DNA of 64,000 nucleotides from Cladochytrium replicatum. Its lineage: Eukaryota; Chytridiomycota; Chytridiomycetes; Cladochytriales; Cladochytriaceae. The notes beneath the pieces were generated by a model. That model was not told the origin of the DNA and did not search any database. It saw only the letters and a list, made by a program, of their open reading frames with translations. A program made the translations under genes and the position numbers. Positions 32,405-43,206 of this stretch are shown piece after piece (the stretch's first letter is position 1; each line of letters begins with the position of its first letter). The stretch spans positions 124,001 through 188,000 of the forward strand of contig JAHLKD010000083.1 of the NCBI GenBank assembly GCA_025526935.1, in the 5' to 3' direction.

Positions 32405-34834
32405 TTACTCCTCATCGACGTCCACCGGCAACCCGCTCGTCATCAATCCCCAGCTCGCCCGAATATTCCTTGCGCTCCCCGTACTATCCCTCTTGCTCAA
32501 TGCCGGGCTGTTCGGCGCAAACGGCGAGGGCAGCATAGTCGTCGGCGTGAGCAAGACGGGCGTAGGCAAGAACGGCGGCTGTTGCGACACGATCCTGACG
32601 CCGTCCATCGAATGCCGTCTCTGCAGCTCCGACATCGCCGCCGGGTCCTCGATAAGGATCATCCCGTCGTGCTCGCTCGGATGCGCGACGCTGGCGGTCT
32701 GCAGGACCGGACGGGCGGATCTTGTGCGCACGTGCGGGTGCTCGAAGCGCGGGGGGGTGGTGTTGGCGTGGTGGAGGTGCGAGCCTGCGGGCGGGGCTGC
32801 GTCAGCAATGATGGGGACGTTGTCGTCGTCGTGGGGTCGGCCGCCGAGGATGAGGCGGCGGGAGGGGTGGCGTGGGGGGTCGGAGAGGAGGTCGGAGGCG
32901 TCGGGGTAGTCTGGGGACGCGAGCTCGTCGGAGGAGGTGGAGCGCACCGAGGGGGGTCGCGAGGTGCGGATGGAGGCGGAGGATGTGGGGTTGAGGGGGG
33001 AGGGGATGTGAGGGGCCAGGGAGACGCCTGGGGCGAGATTGGAGCGCTGGGAGTTAGTGCGCGAGCGGTTGTAGAAGGATGGGTCTGTTGGTTGGGGCGT
33101 GGAGTTGGAGACGTAGATGGGGTAGGATTGGGAAGGTATGGGCTGGTTGGGTTGGTACAGATAGTGAGAAGGTGGGTAGCCTCCGCTTCGACCACTGACA
33201 GAGTGGGGGCGGGACTTCGACCCATCGGTCCAGCTGTCATCTTTGATTGGGCCTTCCACGACGCCGCCACCGTAAACGAATTCGTGCTCAATGGCGCCGC
33301 CGGCGTTGACGACAGTCATGCTTGGTTGGCTCATGTTGAGCGGCACAGGGGTGCTTACGAGCGATCCACGGTGCTCAGCGAGCGCAAGGGCTGCAGCCTT
33401 TGCACGCTTGGAGAGCTTCAGCGAGTACTGGAAAAGGAGTAGAACACCTGCTACAATGACAGTGAAGCCGAGGATGGTCGTGATCATGGCGCGCACGTCC
33501 TCAAACGAGTATTCACGGAACAGCACTGCTGAAGTGATCAAGGTCATGGTTGTGAAGCACACGTAATAGATTGGAGTGACCACGGCGGTGGAGAAGAGAT
33601 TGAGGGCCTTGTTCAGGTAGTGGATTTGAACCACACCGCAGACAATCACAAAGACGAGCATGATGTAGAGCGGCCATTGTCCCATTTGCGAATTTTCGGG
33701 GTGGGAAACACTGTACACAATCGCCGAGCCCACCCCTAAGATTGATAGTTTAAAAATATTGGAAGCACTGAAGTGAGCTCGATCATACCCTGCATTGATA
33801 CGACAAGGTAGGACCCGACCGTGGAGCAAATAGTAATATCGACAAGCGGCCATTTATGTCCATACTTGGGATCCATGATGGCCATGAGCACGACGAGGAA
33901 GGCAATCATAATCCCCGAATAAGTCAAGAACACCGGATTAATGATGTTCTTGACAAACTCCGGGATAGTGTTACTGTGGCTGCTTTCGGGGCTGAAAAGG
34001 ACGATGATAATCGACCCAATAACGCACTGCAGGCATCCGATTTTGGCGGAAAACGAGAGTCGCTCCTTGAGGAAAATCGACGACAGCACAGCACTATCGC
34101 AAAGAGGAATTTAGAACACAGTCCAAAGATGACCCACATCCATAAATTCCTTATCGACATTCAAGGCGACCTCACACACTTTCGCCATCCGACAGACACT
34201 TTGTCGACATTCAAATGCGCGTCACACCCGTCCTATCATCTCCATTCATCCACAGGCAAATTTAGAACCCCGTCGCCAGATAATCCACATCCATAAATTC
34301 CCTTATCGGCATTCAAGACGACCCACACACATTCGCCATCCGACAGACACTTTATCGACATTCCATTTCGCCTCACACCCGTCTTATCATCTCTCCATTC
34401 ATCCACCGGCAAATTTTGTTTTCCTCAGCACACACCTAATGACAACGGACATGGCGCCGAGGGGAGTAACCAGGCTTGCGGGCGAGAAAGCATACGCGGC
34501 CACGTTGAAAACCTCACCTAAGGAAACGTCCAACAAGTAGTCATCAATATTTCGAGGGAATGCAATTTGGAATACTGCGCATGACGCACGCCCCCACACA
34601 CATAAAACAGACAAGATACGTACCACCAAGCATGAGAATCATTCCGACCCACCACATGGGGCTCTTGAGATAAGCGTGACCAGAGCCGGGTGTTTCTTTC
34701 ATTGTGTCGAGCAAGCCCTTCTTTTTGAGCACGAACGAAGCACCGATGAAGAGCGACGACGACACAGCGAGCGAGATACCGACGACCTTGTGCCATCCTG
34801 GGGCGTCGTCGGACGCAGCGATTCCTCCGGCCAT
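32405..34834 (-). CDS. NIPA-type magnesium transporter
   Basis: Exon 1 (from 34834) encodes [20 protein letters not shown] and [16 protein letters not shown], the start of the DMT-like NIPA fold. The next exon gives [19 protein letters not shown]. After an unusually long intron (34094-34435) come [13 protein letters not shown] and [15 protein letters not shown], and then [14 protein letters not shown] and [15 protein letters not shown]. The C-terminal 290 residues are disordered (Ser/Pro/Arg). NIPA proteins move Mg2+ at the plasma membrane or endosomes through nine helices. All splices keep frame. High GC and strong plus-strand shadow frames in the tail reflect the low-complexity C-terminus. 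Confidence 0.9.
34110..34413. repeat. Tandem duplication of a 151-bp unit inside a NIPA intron
   Basis: Copy 1 is 34110-34260 and copy 2 is 34261-34413. Both start TTTAGAAC, contain CCACATCCATAAATTCC, CGCCATCCGACAGACACTTT and ATCCACNGGCAAA, and differ at roughly one site in ten. Together they fill nearly all of the 342-bp intron 34094-34435, where neighbouring introns are 50-100 bp. Confidence 0.9.
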
Positions 34835-35634
34835 TTGATTTTGAAAGATTCGATTGAAGAAGTCCAGGATTCAATTTATTTTAGAATGTCGACATATATT
34901 GAGCACAGCCACTGCATGGGCCACGCCACACACACAGAATGGGGTGATTAAAATCTATGTGTCTATATTTGAATGACCCATCTGAAGCTCATGAACTATT
35001 GTGATACATATACAATAATGAGAAGGTTCGATTTGGTGACATTAGTAACCAATTGCTTCTGGGCGAAACTAACAAAGAATAGCAGAAAAATTAAAAGCTC
35101 ATTGCCGTCGTAGCCACATCACGAACAAAATCAAATCTCGCGTTTCACAGAATCCATATTTGGCATCTACCTCTGCATAAGCTCATCAACCTTCCCTTTT
35201 GTCCCATACCACCACACACCTCACACCTCTCGTCTGGCGCAGGGCCCCATAAGCCCCTCAAACGACTCAAAGACCAGGCTTCCTTCCATCCTCGCCGTCC
35301 TGGCTCACCAAAGCCTCGTCATACCTGCCAACAGGGTGCCCGACGTACCTCAGCCCGGGTCTGTGCTGGATCGTCCAAAAAACCTCACAGTTTCGTACGC
35401 GTGCAGTTTCGGTCTGCCACGAGTCAAACTGTTCATTTGATTTGTCAATTTCATTTGCACTCATTTGTGCGAGTCAAATCGAGGGTAGCTCCCTCATTTG
35501 AGCAAGTAGGGGCTCCAAGTTGTCAAATACGAATGGTAGCTACCTACTTGGCAAATAAACCACAAGGCTTGGGCAAATATTTGTCAAATATTGAGTGTGG
35601 TCATATGTTCCCCCATCCAACATTAATACTCTAC
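34835..35634. other. Intergenic, nothing seen
   Basis: 800 bp upstream of the NIPA gene, containing its presumed promoter. No gene, RNA or clear repeat found. Confidence 0.45.
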
Positions 35635-36050
35635 CCTAGTGACGAACAGAACTTTAGCTGTAGTGTGGAACAGAAGTTGGACCTTAGTGACAAAGAGAGC
35701 TTGTAACATAGTGACAAACACAACTTGAACCTGTTGAACAGAACTTGTAGCATATGTGAGGGGCCACGACTGTGTTCATCACTGGGCAAAACATTAGAGC
35801 GTTTGTCTTATGACGAACAGAACTTGGACTATAGTGACAAACAGACCTTGAAACATAGTGGTGAACAGAACTTGTAGCATGTGCAATAGCTGTGTTTATC
35901 ACAGGATGAAATATCAGAGCTTTTGTCTAATGACAAACACATATTGCACTATGGTGGCAAACAGAACTTGTAGCATGATGGCTGTGTTCATCACTGGATG
36001 AAAGATCGGAGCATTTGTCGAGTGACAACAGAACTCGAACCATAGCTTGT
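35635..36050. repeat. Degenerate satellite-like array
   Basis: Short units close to TAGTGACAAACAGAACTTG recur about a dozen times. They are nested in a longer period of about 120-130 bp marked by GTGTTCATCACTGG, ATGAAANATC and GAGCNTTTGTC. Copies differ by substitutions and small indels, so the array is old. It has no coding potential. Confidence 0.8.
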
Positions 36051-37000
36051 AATGATGTTTAGTGTGTCTAGGGTCCCTGTACATCTGTGGCGCAGCACAT
36101 ATTATAAATCTGCTTCCTAACCCTCTAATAAAAACCTTCTCATTCTTATTTCCTTTCAACTGGTCCCAGTGGAATTCTACGTTCCACGCGATTGATGGTG
36201 TGTTGAGGTACCACCAATCGCTTGAAAACAACGGTTAAGTGGTATGCAGATGAAAACCCACGCATCTACAGTGACAACCAGACTGATTCCACGGCCACTG
36301 TGAACGGGCTTGATGCACTCATTTGGGTGGAACAAGAGGAAAAGCAGCACACAAGGTAACATGTATCATGATAGAAAATCCATCCACTTGATGTTCATTG
36401 TTTATTTAAATTTGATAAGGTGGGTACTTGGTCGGGCGAACCTGAGCAGTTCCTGTCAAGTCTGACTGCCAACGAGAAAATGAACCCTCTCGAGTGGTGG
36501 AAAATGTACGCCCTCGACTGCCTGTTGGCTCGATTTGACTCGTGGCAGACCCTGATAGAGCAGAGTACACCGAGCCGGTATCAGGAGCACGTTTGTAACT
36601 CTTCCGAAACATCTCATCGAGCAGCAGTCGCAACAGCGTTGCAAGTGCCAAATCAACACCGGCAGAAACCTTCCTTTCACTGTAGCGCTTGTTTCTGGTA
36701 TTCCTGAATAGTCCATTGCCATCTGGCTCAGGGCTGGAAATTCACGCTTCCAACAGACTTCCATCAGTTCATAATAGTGATCAGCTCCCTAATCGGAATC
36801 AATACCGCGGAGTACTTGATCGCCAAGATAGCAATCCAGTTCATATTTCTCCTTGGGAATCTCTTCTTGCCAGTTGATAAGGATCGGCAGGTTTCAGGTC
36901 TTTTGGGTCGGGTTCAGGTCCCCCTACAAAATGTAAGCGATCTGATGGCTTGGTTTCAGGAAACTTTGTCGGTCCAGATCAGGTATCGGGTCTGAAGCAA
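36051..37000. other. Intergenic, no supported gene
   Basis: Short frames on both strands around 36406-36995 have no recognisable domain. This may be decayed element sequence, given the copia relic that follows, but I cannot show it. Confidence 0.4.
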
Positions 37001-37014
37001 AACCCGCTAGGTAA

Positions 37015-37300
37015 ACAATCTATCATACCAAACTTTTTCAGAAGTTTTGGTACATAAGTTCTTTGATATAATAATATGCCATTAGGAACAAGAGTAATTT
37101 CTAATCCAAGACAGAATGATGTTTTTCATAAGCCTGTCATTTCAAATTCTGCAGTTAATAATTTCTTGTCTCTAATAGCTTTAGTAGTTCTGATTAGTTT
37201 AAATCATCAACATAAATTGCAATGATAGCATATTCTTTTGCAACAACTTTGAAAAATAAACATGGATGGATTTGTCAGGGGGAGCAAATTCTGTCTGCCA
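37015..37300 (-). mobile_element. AT-rich Ty1/copia reverse-transcriptase fragment
   Basis: On the minus strand AIIAIYVDDLN (the YVDD catalytic box) is followed, after a stop, by EFEMTGL, another stop, then KTSFCLGLEITLVPNGILLY and RTYVPKLLKKFGM. This is the copia block between the active site and the RNase H region. It is far more AT-rich than its surroundings and unlike the copia pieces at 8.8-9.3 kb, which cover an earlier part of the RT, so it derives from a different element. Confidence 0.8.
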
Positions 37301-37330
37301 AGTATCCTTATCTTGCAGCTATCGGATCAC

Positions 37331-37870
37331 TTATGAGTTGGATTTTGCGCAGTTACTTTTTCTGATGTAGCATCCATCCAATGATCCACCACATTTCTGA
37401 TATTCCATGGTCTGACACCTTTTCACATTACCACTCCACTGCTTTTGTGTCCAGCGCAGCTGTTCCATTGACGACAAGCAGTACTGGTCGGGGCTGAGGT
37501 CCTCCCCGATACCAATCTCGTGCCGATTCGAGTTGCCGAGAGAATGATCTTGAGGAAACAAAACAGGCTTTAAGTGGGGCTCTCCGTGTTTATCATTGAA
37601 TTGGACTTCAATGGCGAGCAAAAAAAGAAAAGAACAGGATGGATGAATTACTTGGAATGAAAAGAGTGGAGTAACTTTGAGGAACGGAAAGGATACCATC
37701 ACACACAACAATCGGAAATTCTCCGGACCGGAACAGAGAGGAAACCAAAGAATGCAAACTTCAAGTGCAAAAGATACCATAATAACCCCAGGCTGTTGAT
37801 GCCCTTTCAGACTATAATTCAGAAAAATAAGAAACTGCTTTCTCGCTAACATAAATAATAATGGCAACAC
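37331..37870 (-). CDS. Hypothetical ORF, doubtful
   Basis: This uninterrupted minus-strand frame of 179 residues has no known domain. It lies directly downstream of the bHLH gene and just past the copia relic. Hydrophobic runs occur early, and the C-terminus is rich in Cys, Gln and Ser. It may be chance sequence in the bHLH 3' region. Confidence 0.2.
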   Translation of the reverse strand: MLPLLFMLARKQFLIFLNYSLKGHQQPGVIMVSFALEVCILWFPLCSGPENFRLLCVMVSFPFLKVTPLFSFQVIHPSCSFLFLLAIEVQFNDKHGEPHLKPVLFPQDHSLGNSNRHEIGIGEDLSPDQYCLSSMEQLRWTQKQWSGNVKRCQTMEYQKCGGSLDGCYIRKSNCAKSNS

Positions 37871-37881
37871 TAATTACGCTG

Positions 37882-39450
37882 TCAACCATCTATCACCATG
37901 CCTGTGCTACCGCTGCTGCTGGTGCTGCTACTGTTACTGCTCTCACTAACAACGCTGGCTGCCCCAACGCTTCCTGGCCTAAGCATCTGCAGCCTCTGCC
38001 TGAGCTCGTCCACGGTCCTCTCACGCTCCCTCTCACGCTCCTGCAGCTCCGTAATGAAATAAAGCACACGCACAAGTATGTCCACTCTGTTCAGTGTGGC
38101 TGCCGACGATGCAACATCGGCTGGCAGTCCCTCCCCACTCTCACTCACTAGTTGTTGTTGCTGCTGCTGCTGCTGTTGTAGTTGTTGTTCCTCGACCATC
38201 GCCTCCGCAACACCATCCTCCTTCAAATTCGCACCATTTCGAACTGCAGATAGAAACGGACGTTTCGAGATACTCATGGCCGTCTTGACCCCTCTCGCCC
38301 CCGTCGCCCTCCTCCCACCACCCGCTACAACCGCAATCTCATCCTCTTCCCTCCCCCTCCGTTTCCCAGCCGCAGCCGCCGTCGCCGCATCCACGATCGC
38401 GCGCGTTGCCTCCATCGCAAACTGCAAGCTGCGGACATTGTGGTCCCTCCGCACGACCCAGCCGGGCCGGAGGTACTCGGGCGGAAGCGAGTGCACGAGC
38501 GAATCGAACGCGTCGCGGAGCTGCTCGCGTCGTTTCTGCTCGACCCTCTTGTGGAACGCGCTGCGCACGCCGAGGGTGCCCGCAGCAGCCGAGGTGCCCT
38601 CTCCCCCGCCATTCGTACCCGCGCCGCCTTTGCGTCGGCCACGGCCAGCCGAGGGCTCGATTTCTTCTTCTTCATCATCGTCTTCGAATTCTTCGTCGTC
38701 GCGTCTGGACGCTGCGCGGCGTCGGGCGGGTGTTTTGCGACGAGCTGCGGGATCCGCCACGGGAGACGGGGCGGACGCGGAGATACCGAGCGGGGACGAC
38801 ACGACGGGTAAGGTAGTGCGACCGCGAGATTTTTCGCCCGCCAGGATCCGCGCGGGAGTCATCACGTTCACGGACTGCAAGTTCCCAGTGCTCGTGCTCC
38901 TCCGATCCTCACCCTGCGCGTGCATACTCGTCGGAACCATCGAGGGCGACGGCAGCATCTGCATGGCCCTCCAGATGTCTTCGGACGACGCTGCGGCGCT
39001 CGGGAGCGGGTACGGCGACGGGCTGGGAACATTAAAAAGCGACGGGTCCAACTCGCCGCTCGGGAAGTACGATGATGGGATAGTGTCGGTTGTGCTTGAT
39101 GGGGTGAGCGACGGCGAGTTTGTAGTGGGTGCGGGGAAGAGTTGTTGCGGGGATGCGGGGGTGCCCTGGAGGATGCCGGAGGCCGCGGCGGCTGCGGCCA
39201 TGGCTGCGGATGTGAAGTCGGGGTATGGGGACGTGGGCCATGGGGTGTATTGGTATGGTTGTGGAGGAGCGTCGAGTGAGGTGGGAGAGTGCACGAAGCC
39301 CGGGAGCGAAGAGTACCATGAAGATGCTGGTGCGTTTGGGTGGGATTGGAGTGTCGGGTGGAGAGGAGATGGGGGTAGAGGTGGCGGGAAGGGAGCGGAG
39401 GGCAGTGACTCCATGGGAGGCGGGTCAGTCGAGGAGTTCTGGTGGTGCAT
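37882..39450 (-). CDS. bHLH transcription factor
   Basis: This is a single-exon gene of 522 residues. The first 270 are Pro/Ser-rich and disordered, followed by an acidic run (FEDDDEEEEIE) and a Gly/Arg patch. The basic region HKRVEQKRREQLRDAFDSL carries the E-box signature of His, Glu and Arg. Helix 1 leads through an LPPEYLRPGW loop to a second helix (NVRSLQFAMEATRAIVDA). A polyglutamine stretch (LQQQQ..., about residues 425-436) follows, and the C-terminal helix ELQERERERERTVDELRQRL probably forms a dimerising coiled coil. It would bind CANNTG sites as a dimer. Target genes cannot be inferred. The GC-rich codon use produces a long antisense frame that I do not count. Confidence 0.85.
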   Translation of the reverse strand: MHHQNSSTDPPPMESLPSAPFPPPLPPSPLHPTLQSHPNAPASSWYSSLPGFVHSPTSLDAPPQPYQYTPWPTSPYPDFTSAAMAAAAAASGILQGTPASPQQLFPAPTTNSPSLTPSSTTDTIPSSYFPSGELDPSLFNVPSPSPYPLPSAAASSEDIWRAMQMLPSPSMVPTSMHAQGEDRRSTSTGNLQSVNVMTPARILAGEKSRGRTTLPVVSSPLGISASAPSPVADPAARRKTPARRRAASRRDDEEFEDDDEEEEIEPSAGRGRRKGGAGTNGGGEGTSAAAGTLGVRSAFHKRVEQKRREQLRDAFDSLVHSLPPEYLRPGWVVRRDHNVRSLQFAMEATRAIVDAATAAAAGKRRGREEDEIAVVAGGGRRATGARGVKTAMSISKRPFLSAVRNGANLKEDGVAEAMVEEQQLQQQQQQQQQLVSESGEGLPADVASSAATLNRVDILVRVLYFITELQERERERERTVDELRQRLQMLRPGSVGAASVVSESSNSSSTSSSGSTGMVIDG

Positions 39451-39764
39451 TATTATAGCGAGAGGGTTTTCTTTCTCATGCGAGGCAGGGCTTCTATGCC
39501 CATGGGGGTTCAGCGTTGGGAGGGACGTGCCCGAAATATTTCACAGCGGCAGAATTTGCACAAGAATTCGCATCCACATTCTTCACATGGGAGACAGTAC
39601 GATCAAGCTGGAGCACGGACTGGATCATATTGAAATACTTGCAAGGTGGTGTGTGGTGGACTCGTCCATCCTGAATCGCATCCGCAAATTTGCTACGCTG
39701 GAAATAGAAAATAAATATTCTGGTGATTGGTGATGATGTCAGATCAGATTAGATCGGGTGTATT

Positions 39765-40786
39765 TAATTGGAATACATTCCATACACCAAATTTGTGGGT
39801 ATTGTTGGCCAAATGTCTACCGAAGAAATGAAAATGCTAAGAATCAGTCCCAACTTCACCACGATTCCATCATCACGCAAACTCACCAATGGTCCTCAGA
39901 TACCAATCCTCATTCGAAAAGAAATCCACCACATAAATCATGCAAAATTCACTAAGACCATCGAATTCATCACCCTCCCAAGAATCCTCGCATGTGCCGC
40001 CGCAAACGACAAATTAATTGGCGTCCACGGAATCCCCGGCCTTTGTTGTGGAACAGCTTGAAATCCCACAGCTTGCCGAGACGGGGGTTAAACTCGATCC
40101 CGAAGAAGAGGTTGTACGCTGCCGAGATGGAGAACTTGCGGTCCGCAGGGGAAGAGGTACGCTTTGGCGTTTGTGAAGAAGGTGAGGGAGTAGCCGTAGC
40201 AGTTGGCGGCGACGAGGAACCCGGGCCAGTGGTCGTAGATCAGGGTTAAGGGGTACAGGTTCAGGAAGAAGTCGGAGTCCAGGATATACAGATAGTTGGT
40301 GATTACCCAGACCCGGAGACAGTTAACCTGCACGAAAACGCATCAAATCAAAGACAAGCATTAAAAAATTGTAGAAACGTACGATGAATGAGAGTCAGCC
40401 CCGCCGGCGTAGTCTGGCCGTATCCGGTCTTGGCGGGAACAAAAGCGTAGCAGAGTGCTTGGAACAGCAACCACCAGAAGTACAAAGCGAATCGCCACAC
40501 ACGTAGTGTCTCTTTTTTTTGTACCTTTTGTCGGAATTGGGGAAACCTCCTCCCAAAAGCTTTGCGGACCATCGAAGGCCGGTCCGAGGATCCTGCACTC
40601 GTCGTACGTGCACGAGCTCCAAAAGTACAGTACCAACATCGGAAAGAACGCCATGATGATCATACTCTATGACAGACGACAGGGGTACGTCTAAACTGAA
40701 ATCAGAACTTGGCCGATGCACACACTTGGGAAGGATTTGCTCACCGCGAGTGCGACGCCATGTCTGACCCGACTGAGCAACGACAT
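39765..40786 (-). pseudogene. 7-dehydrocholesterol reductase (DHCR7)-like gene, broken and 3'-truncated
   Basis: From MSLLSRVRHGVALA the minus strand gives FFPMLVLYFWSSC, YAFVPAKTGYGQTTPAG, VNCLRVWVITNYLYI, LIYDHWPGFLVAANCYGY, then in other frames YNLFFGIEFNPRLGKLWDF, PGIPWTPINLSFAAAHAR, NSMVLVNFA and IYVVDFFSNEDWYLRTI. This is the sterol delta7-reductase order; such multi-pass ER enzymes reduce the C7-C8 double bond. The breaks include an A run (8 for 7), a C run (4 for 3), an A run (3 for 4), a shift before MIIMAFF and one after VNFA. Those could be read errors, but the last 150 or so residues of the family are absent before the bHLH gene begins, so the locus is at least truncated. Confidence 0.8.
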
Positions 40787-42030
40787 CCTCGCCCTTCTTA
40801 GTGTTGGTGGGTTGTAGCTGCTTCTTTTATATGCCCTTGCGTTGCTTGAGGTCCTGGTCACGGCCATGGCAGATTAAAAAGCTCCCGTGTGTTGAACGCA
40901 GCGGATGTGAATAAAACATCTGTACAGGGTGCTCGAAGTTTCCAAAGTGCTCCCCTCTGGAGGAATGGCTAAGAACTGAGACTATCGTATCAATTATCAC
41001 AGAATATTATCATCAACATAACACAGCGTAAACGCTGCAGTGTTAAGTCAGAACAGAAATAAGAAAAGAAAAATAATTCCCGAGACGACTCACAAGCACT
41101 AAAACACCGACCACCATGTCCTCAAAACGACTCCACAGAAGGCAGATAAATCTGGGCTCTTTCACTGGCTACAGAGTTCAATTCAAGAAAAAGTTAATCA
41201 TAAAAATCAAGTAGAAAAACAGTTTAGCAAACAAAAGCAAACCCAAATTAAGGACAATACAAATTCCCATAGCACACAAACACAGAGTGGAAGGAAAAAA
41301 AGATAAAGATTCAAAACCAACAGAGTTTACAAAGTGTCTGACGTATTTCTTGAGCAGAGGAAAGAAGAGTGGTGTGCTTTAATTTCTCGTTTATGGAGGG
41401 GGGAAAGGAATATCAACATAATTCTCAAGGCGGAGAATATAAAAAGAGAAGCTGTGTGGTAAAAAGTGTGGGTGTGTGTGTGCGAGGAGAGAGAAAAAAG
41501 ATAAACACTCTAGAGACAAGCTGGCTCAACGATTCGGGTGATTCAAGATGAAAGTACCACTTCGTGTGATCTGAGAAGTTAGGAGCTGGTGGAAATTGGA
41601 CGCATTTAACCACAGAAACCCAAGATGGTTCGCAAAAGCATCTGTCGAACTCTTACCACGTGTGTGTAAAAAAGTGTGAAACGGGAATGTGTTTATCAGT
41701 AAGGGACTGCATATTTTGCTTGTAGTCTTCCCTACGAAATAGCTAAACCAAACGAGAAGGGAGAGAGGAAATGGGAGTGTGAGAGTTGAGAGTGTGTATG
41801 GTTGCCGAGTGTGTGTGGTTGCCCTGCAACCGGGGGTCCAGTGAGAGAAACAAAGTGGGGAATAAAATTAAAAAGAACTCGAATAAACAGGCAAGTAAAA
41901 AACTAAAACTGAAACACACCTCAAAAAGTTCAAAAGAGAAATCCATACAAATTAGTTCCACAAAGTAAGCCCGTAATCCGCCGTAAAATCAACCTAATCG
42001 CGCGAGAGAAGTGAGTTGCAGTTATTCCTC
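40787..42030. other. Intergenic, no supported gene
   Basis: About 1.2 kb of AT- and purine-rich sequence between two minus-strand genes. The part next to 42030 probably holds the 3' untranslated region of the BTG/Tob gene. No coding signal. Confidence 0.5.
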
Positions 42031-42633
42031 CTAATTTGCAAGGATGGGCTGTGTCGATGGATCGTAATACATCTGGTATGGAGCCTGATTCGGTGGCGAA
42101 GCGGGTAACCGCGGCGGGGAAACAGAGGGCGAGTTTGCAGCAGCGCCAAAGTATGACGCCATTTCCGACGACTGGCTGTTCGGCGTTGCAGGGAGCACAG
42201 AGCGCACGATAGGGGTGTTTCCAAATGAAACGTCGGGGTTGGACTGTGGCGGACTCGGAGGCAAGGAAATCTGAACCCTTCCGTTCGTTTTGTCTTCATA
42301 GATCGTGTGGACGTATCCAAAGTCACCGACCCGATAGGCCACAGACATGGGGTCGGTCCATACGACAAGGTCAGGCGGGAAATATGACGACGCGTCCTCG
42401 ATTCCTGCGTCTCGGGCTGCTGCAGCAACGATGGGGTCGAGCTTTCCGGGAAAGAAGCAGAGTGCTCTGTACGCATTGCCTTTGGATGGTGCGGAAGGTT
42501 CCCAGTGGTTCTGGAAGCGGTGGTGAAGGCGCAGACGCAACGAGTCCCGGAAGGACTGTGTTTGATCTGGCGCAAGGCGATTCGAAAATGGTTTCGAAAG
42601 GAATTCTACCGCGGCTGCAATTTCGAGCAGCAT
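42031..42633 (-). CDS. BTG/Tob family anti-proliferative protein
   Basis: From the internal ATG at 42633 the protein starts MLLEIAAAVEFLSKPF, the normal start of the APRO domain. RLRLHHRFQNHWEPSAPSKG, AYRALCFFPGKLDPIV and LPPDLVVWTDPMSVAYRVG-type segments (here FPPDLVVWTDPMSVAYRVGD) are boxes A and B of BTG/Tob. The domain fills residues 1-120; the remaining 80 are Pro/Ser/Gln-rich. In animals the domain binds the Caf1/CCR4-NOT deadenylase and couples mRNA decay to growth arrest. A longer frame begins at 42711, but the 26 extra residues do not belong to the family. The gene is uninterrupted. Confidence 0.9.
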   Translation of the reverse strand: MLLEIAAAVEFLSKPFSNRLAPDQTQSFRDSLRLRLHHRFQNHWEPSAPSKGNAYRALCFFPGKLDPIVAAAARDAGIEDASSYFPPDLVVWTDPMSVAYRVGDFGYVHTIYEDKTNGRVQISLPPSPPQSNPDVSFGNTPIVRSVLPATPNSQSSEMASYFGAAANSPSVSPPRLPASPPNQAPYQMYYDPSTQPILAN

Positions 42634-43206
42634 TGTTCGGAAAGTAATGTGTTTAAAGCGAAATGGGGTGCTGAGAGAGAGTTTGCGCTGGTCTGCATGC
42701 AAAGAGGTCAAAAGAGAAGACTAAAGCTGTCAGCGCGTAAATTAGGAGTCTTAGGGATCTTTGAAGGGATGAACCAGATATGGCGCGGCTAAGGAGGGAG
42801 AGGATGATGGCAGGGCAGGGGTATTGATAGCACAGGCATGCATTCAAGCACACAGGACCAGCGAAGTGCAGTCACATTCACGAAACAGTGGCACGTTGAC
42901 AACTTACCAGGGATCAATCTGTAACGACACAACTCTTGAAGCAATGGGTTGCGAGCGAAAGAATCGACGGGTGTGGAAACGGCAAGTAATGCAAAGCAAT
43001 GTAGTCCAGACTCAGAGTGTTCTCCACCTCGGCTGTCCGTCGATGGTTTTGAGCCGTCGGGTGGCTGTGGGAATTGAGTGGTCACATGAGGTGTACAGAG
43101 CACGAAGAAACGCCACACAACTGTGGCAAATGGTATCAGCCACAGAATTGTGGCAACCCTATGAAGTGAGGATTGATACATTAACTAGTAAACTTCTACA
43201 CTATTA

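Noticed and set aside
32582-33442. A 286-residue plus-strand frame with Gly/Val-rich text
   Set aside because: Shadow of the low-complexity C-terminus of the NIPA transporter, whose exons splice in frame on the minus strand.
38078-39733. A 551-residue plus-strand open frame opposite the bHLH gene
   Set aside because: It is the GC-rich mirror of the bHLH coding sequence, made of Ser/Cys/Gly runs with no domain. The minus strand carries a clear bHLH.
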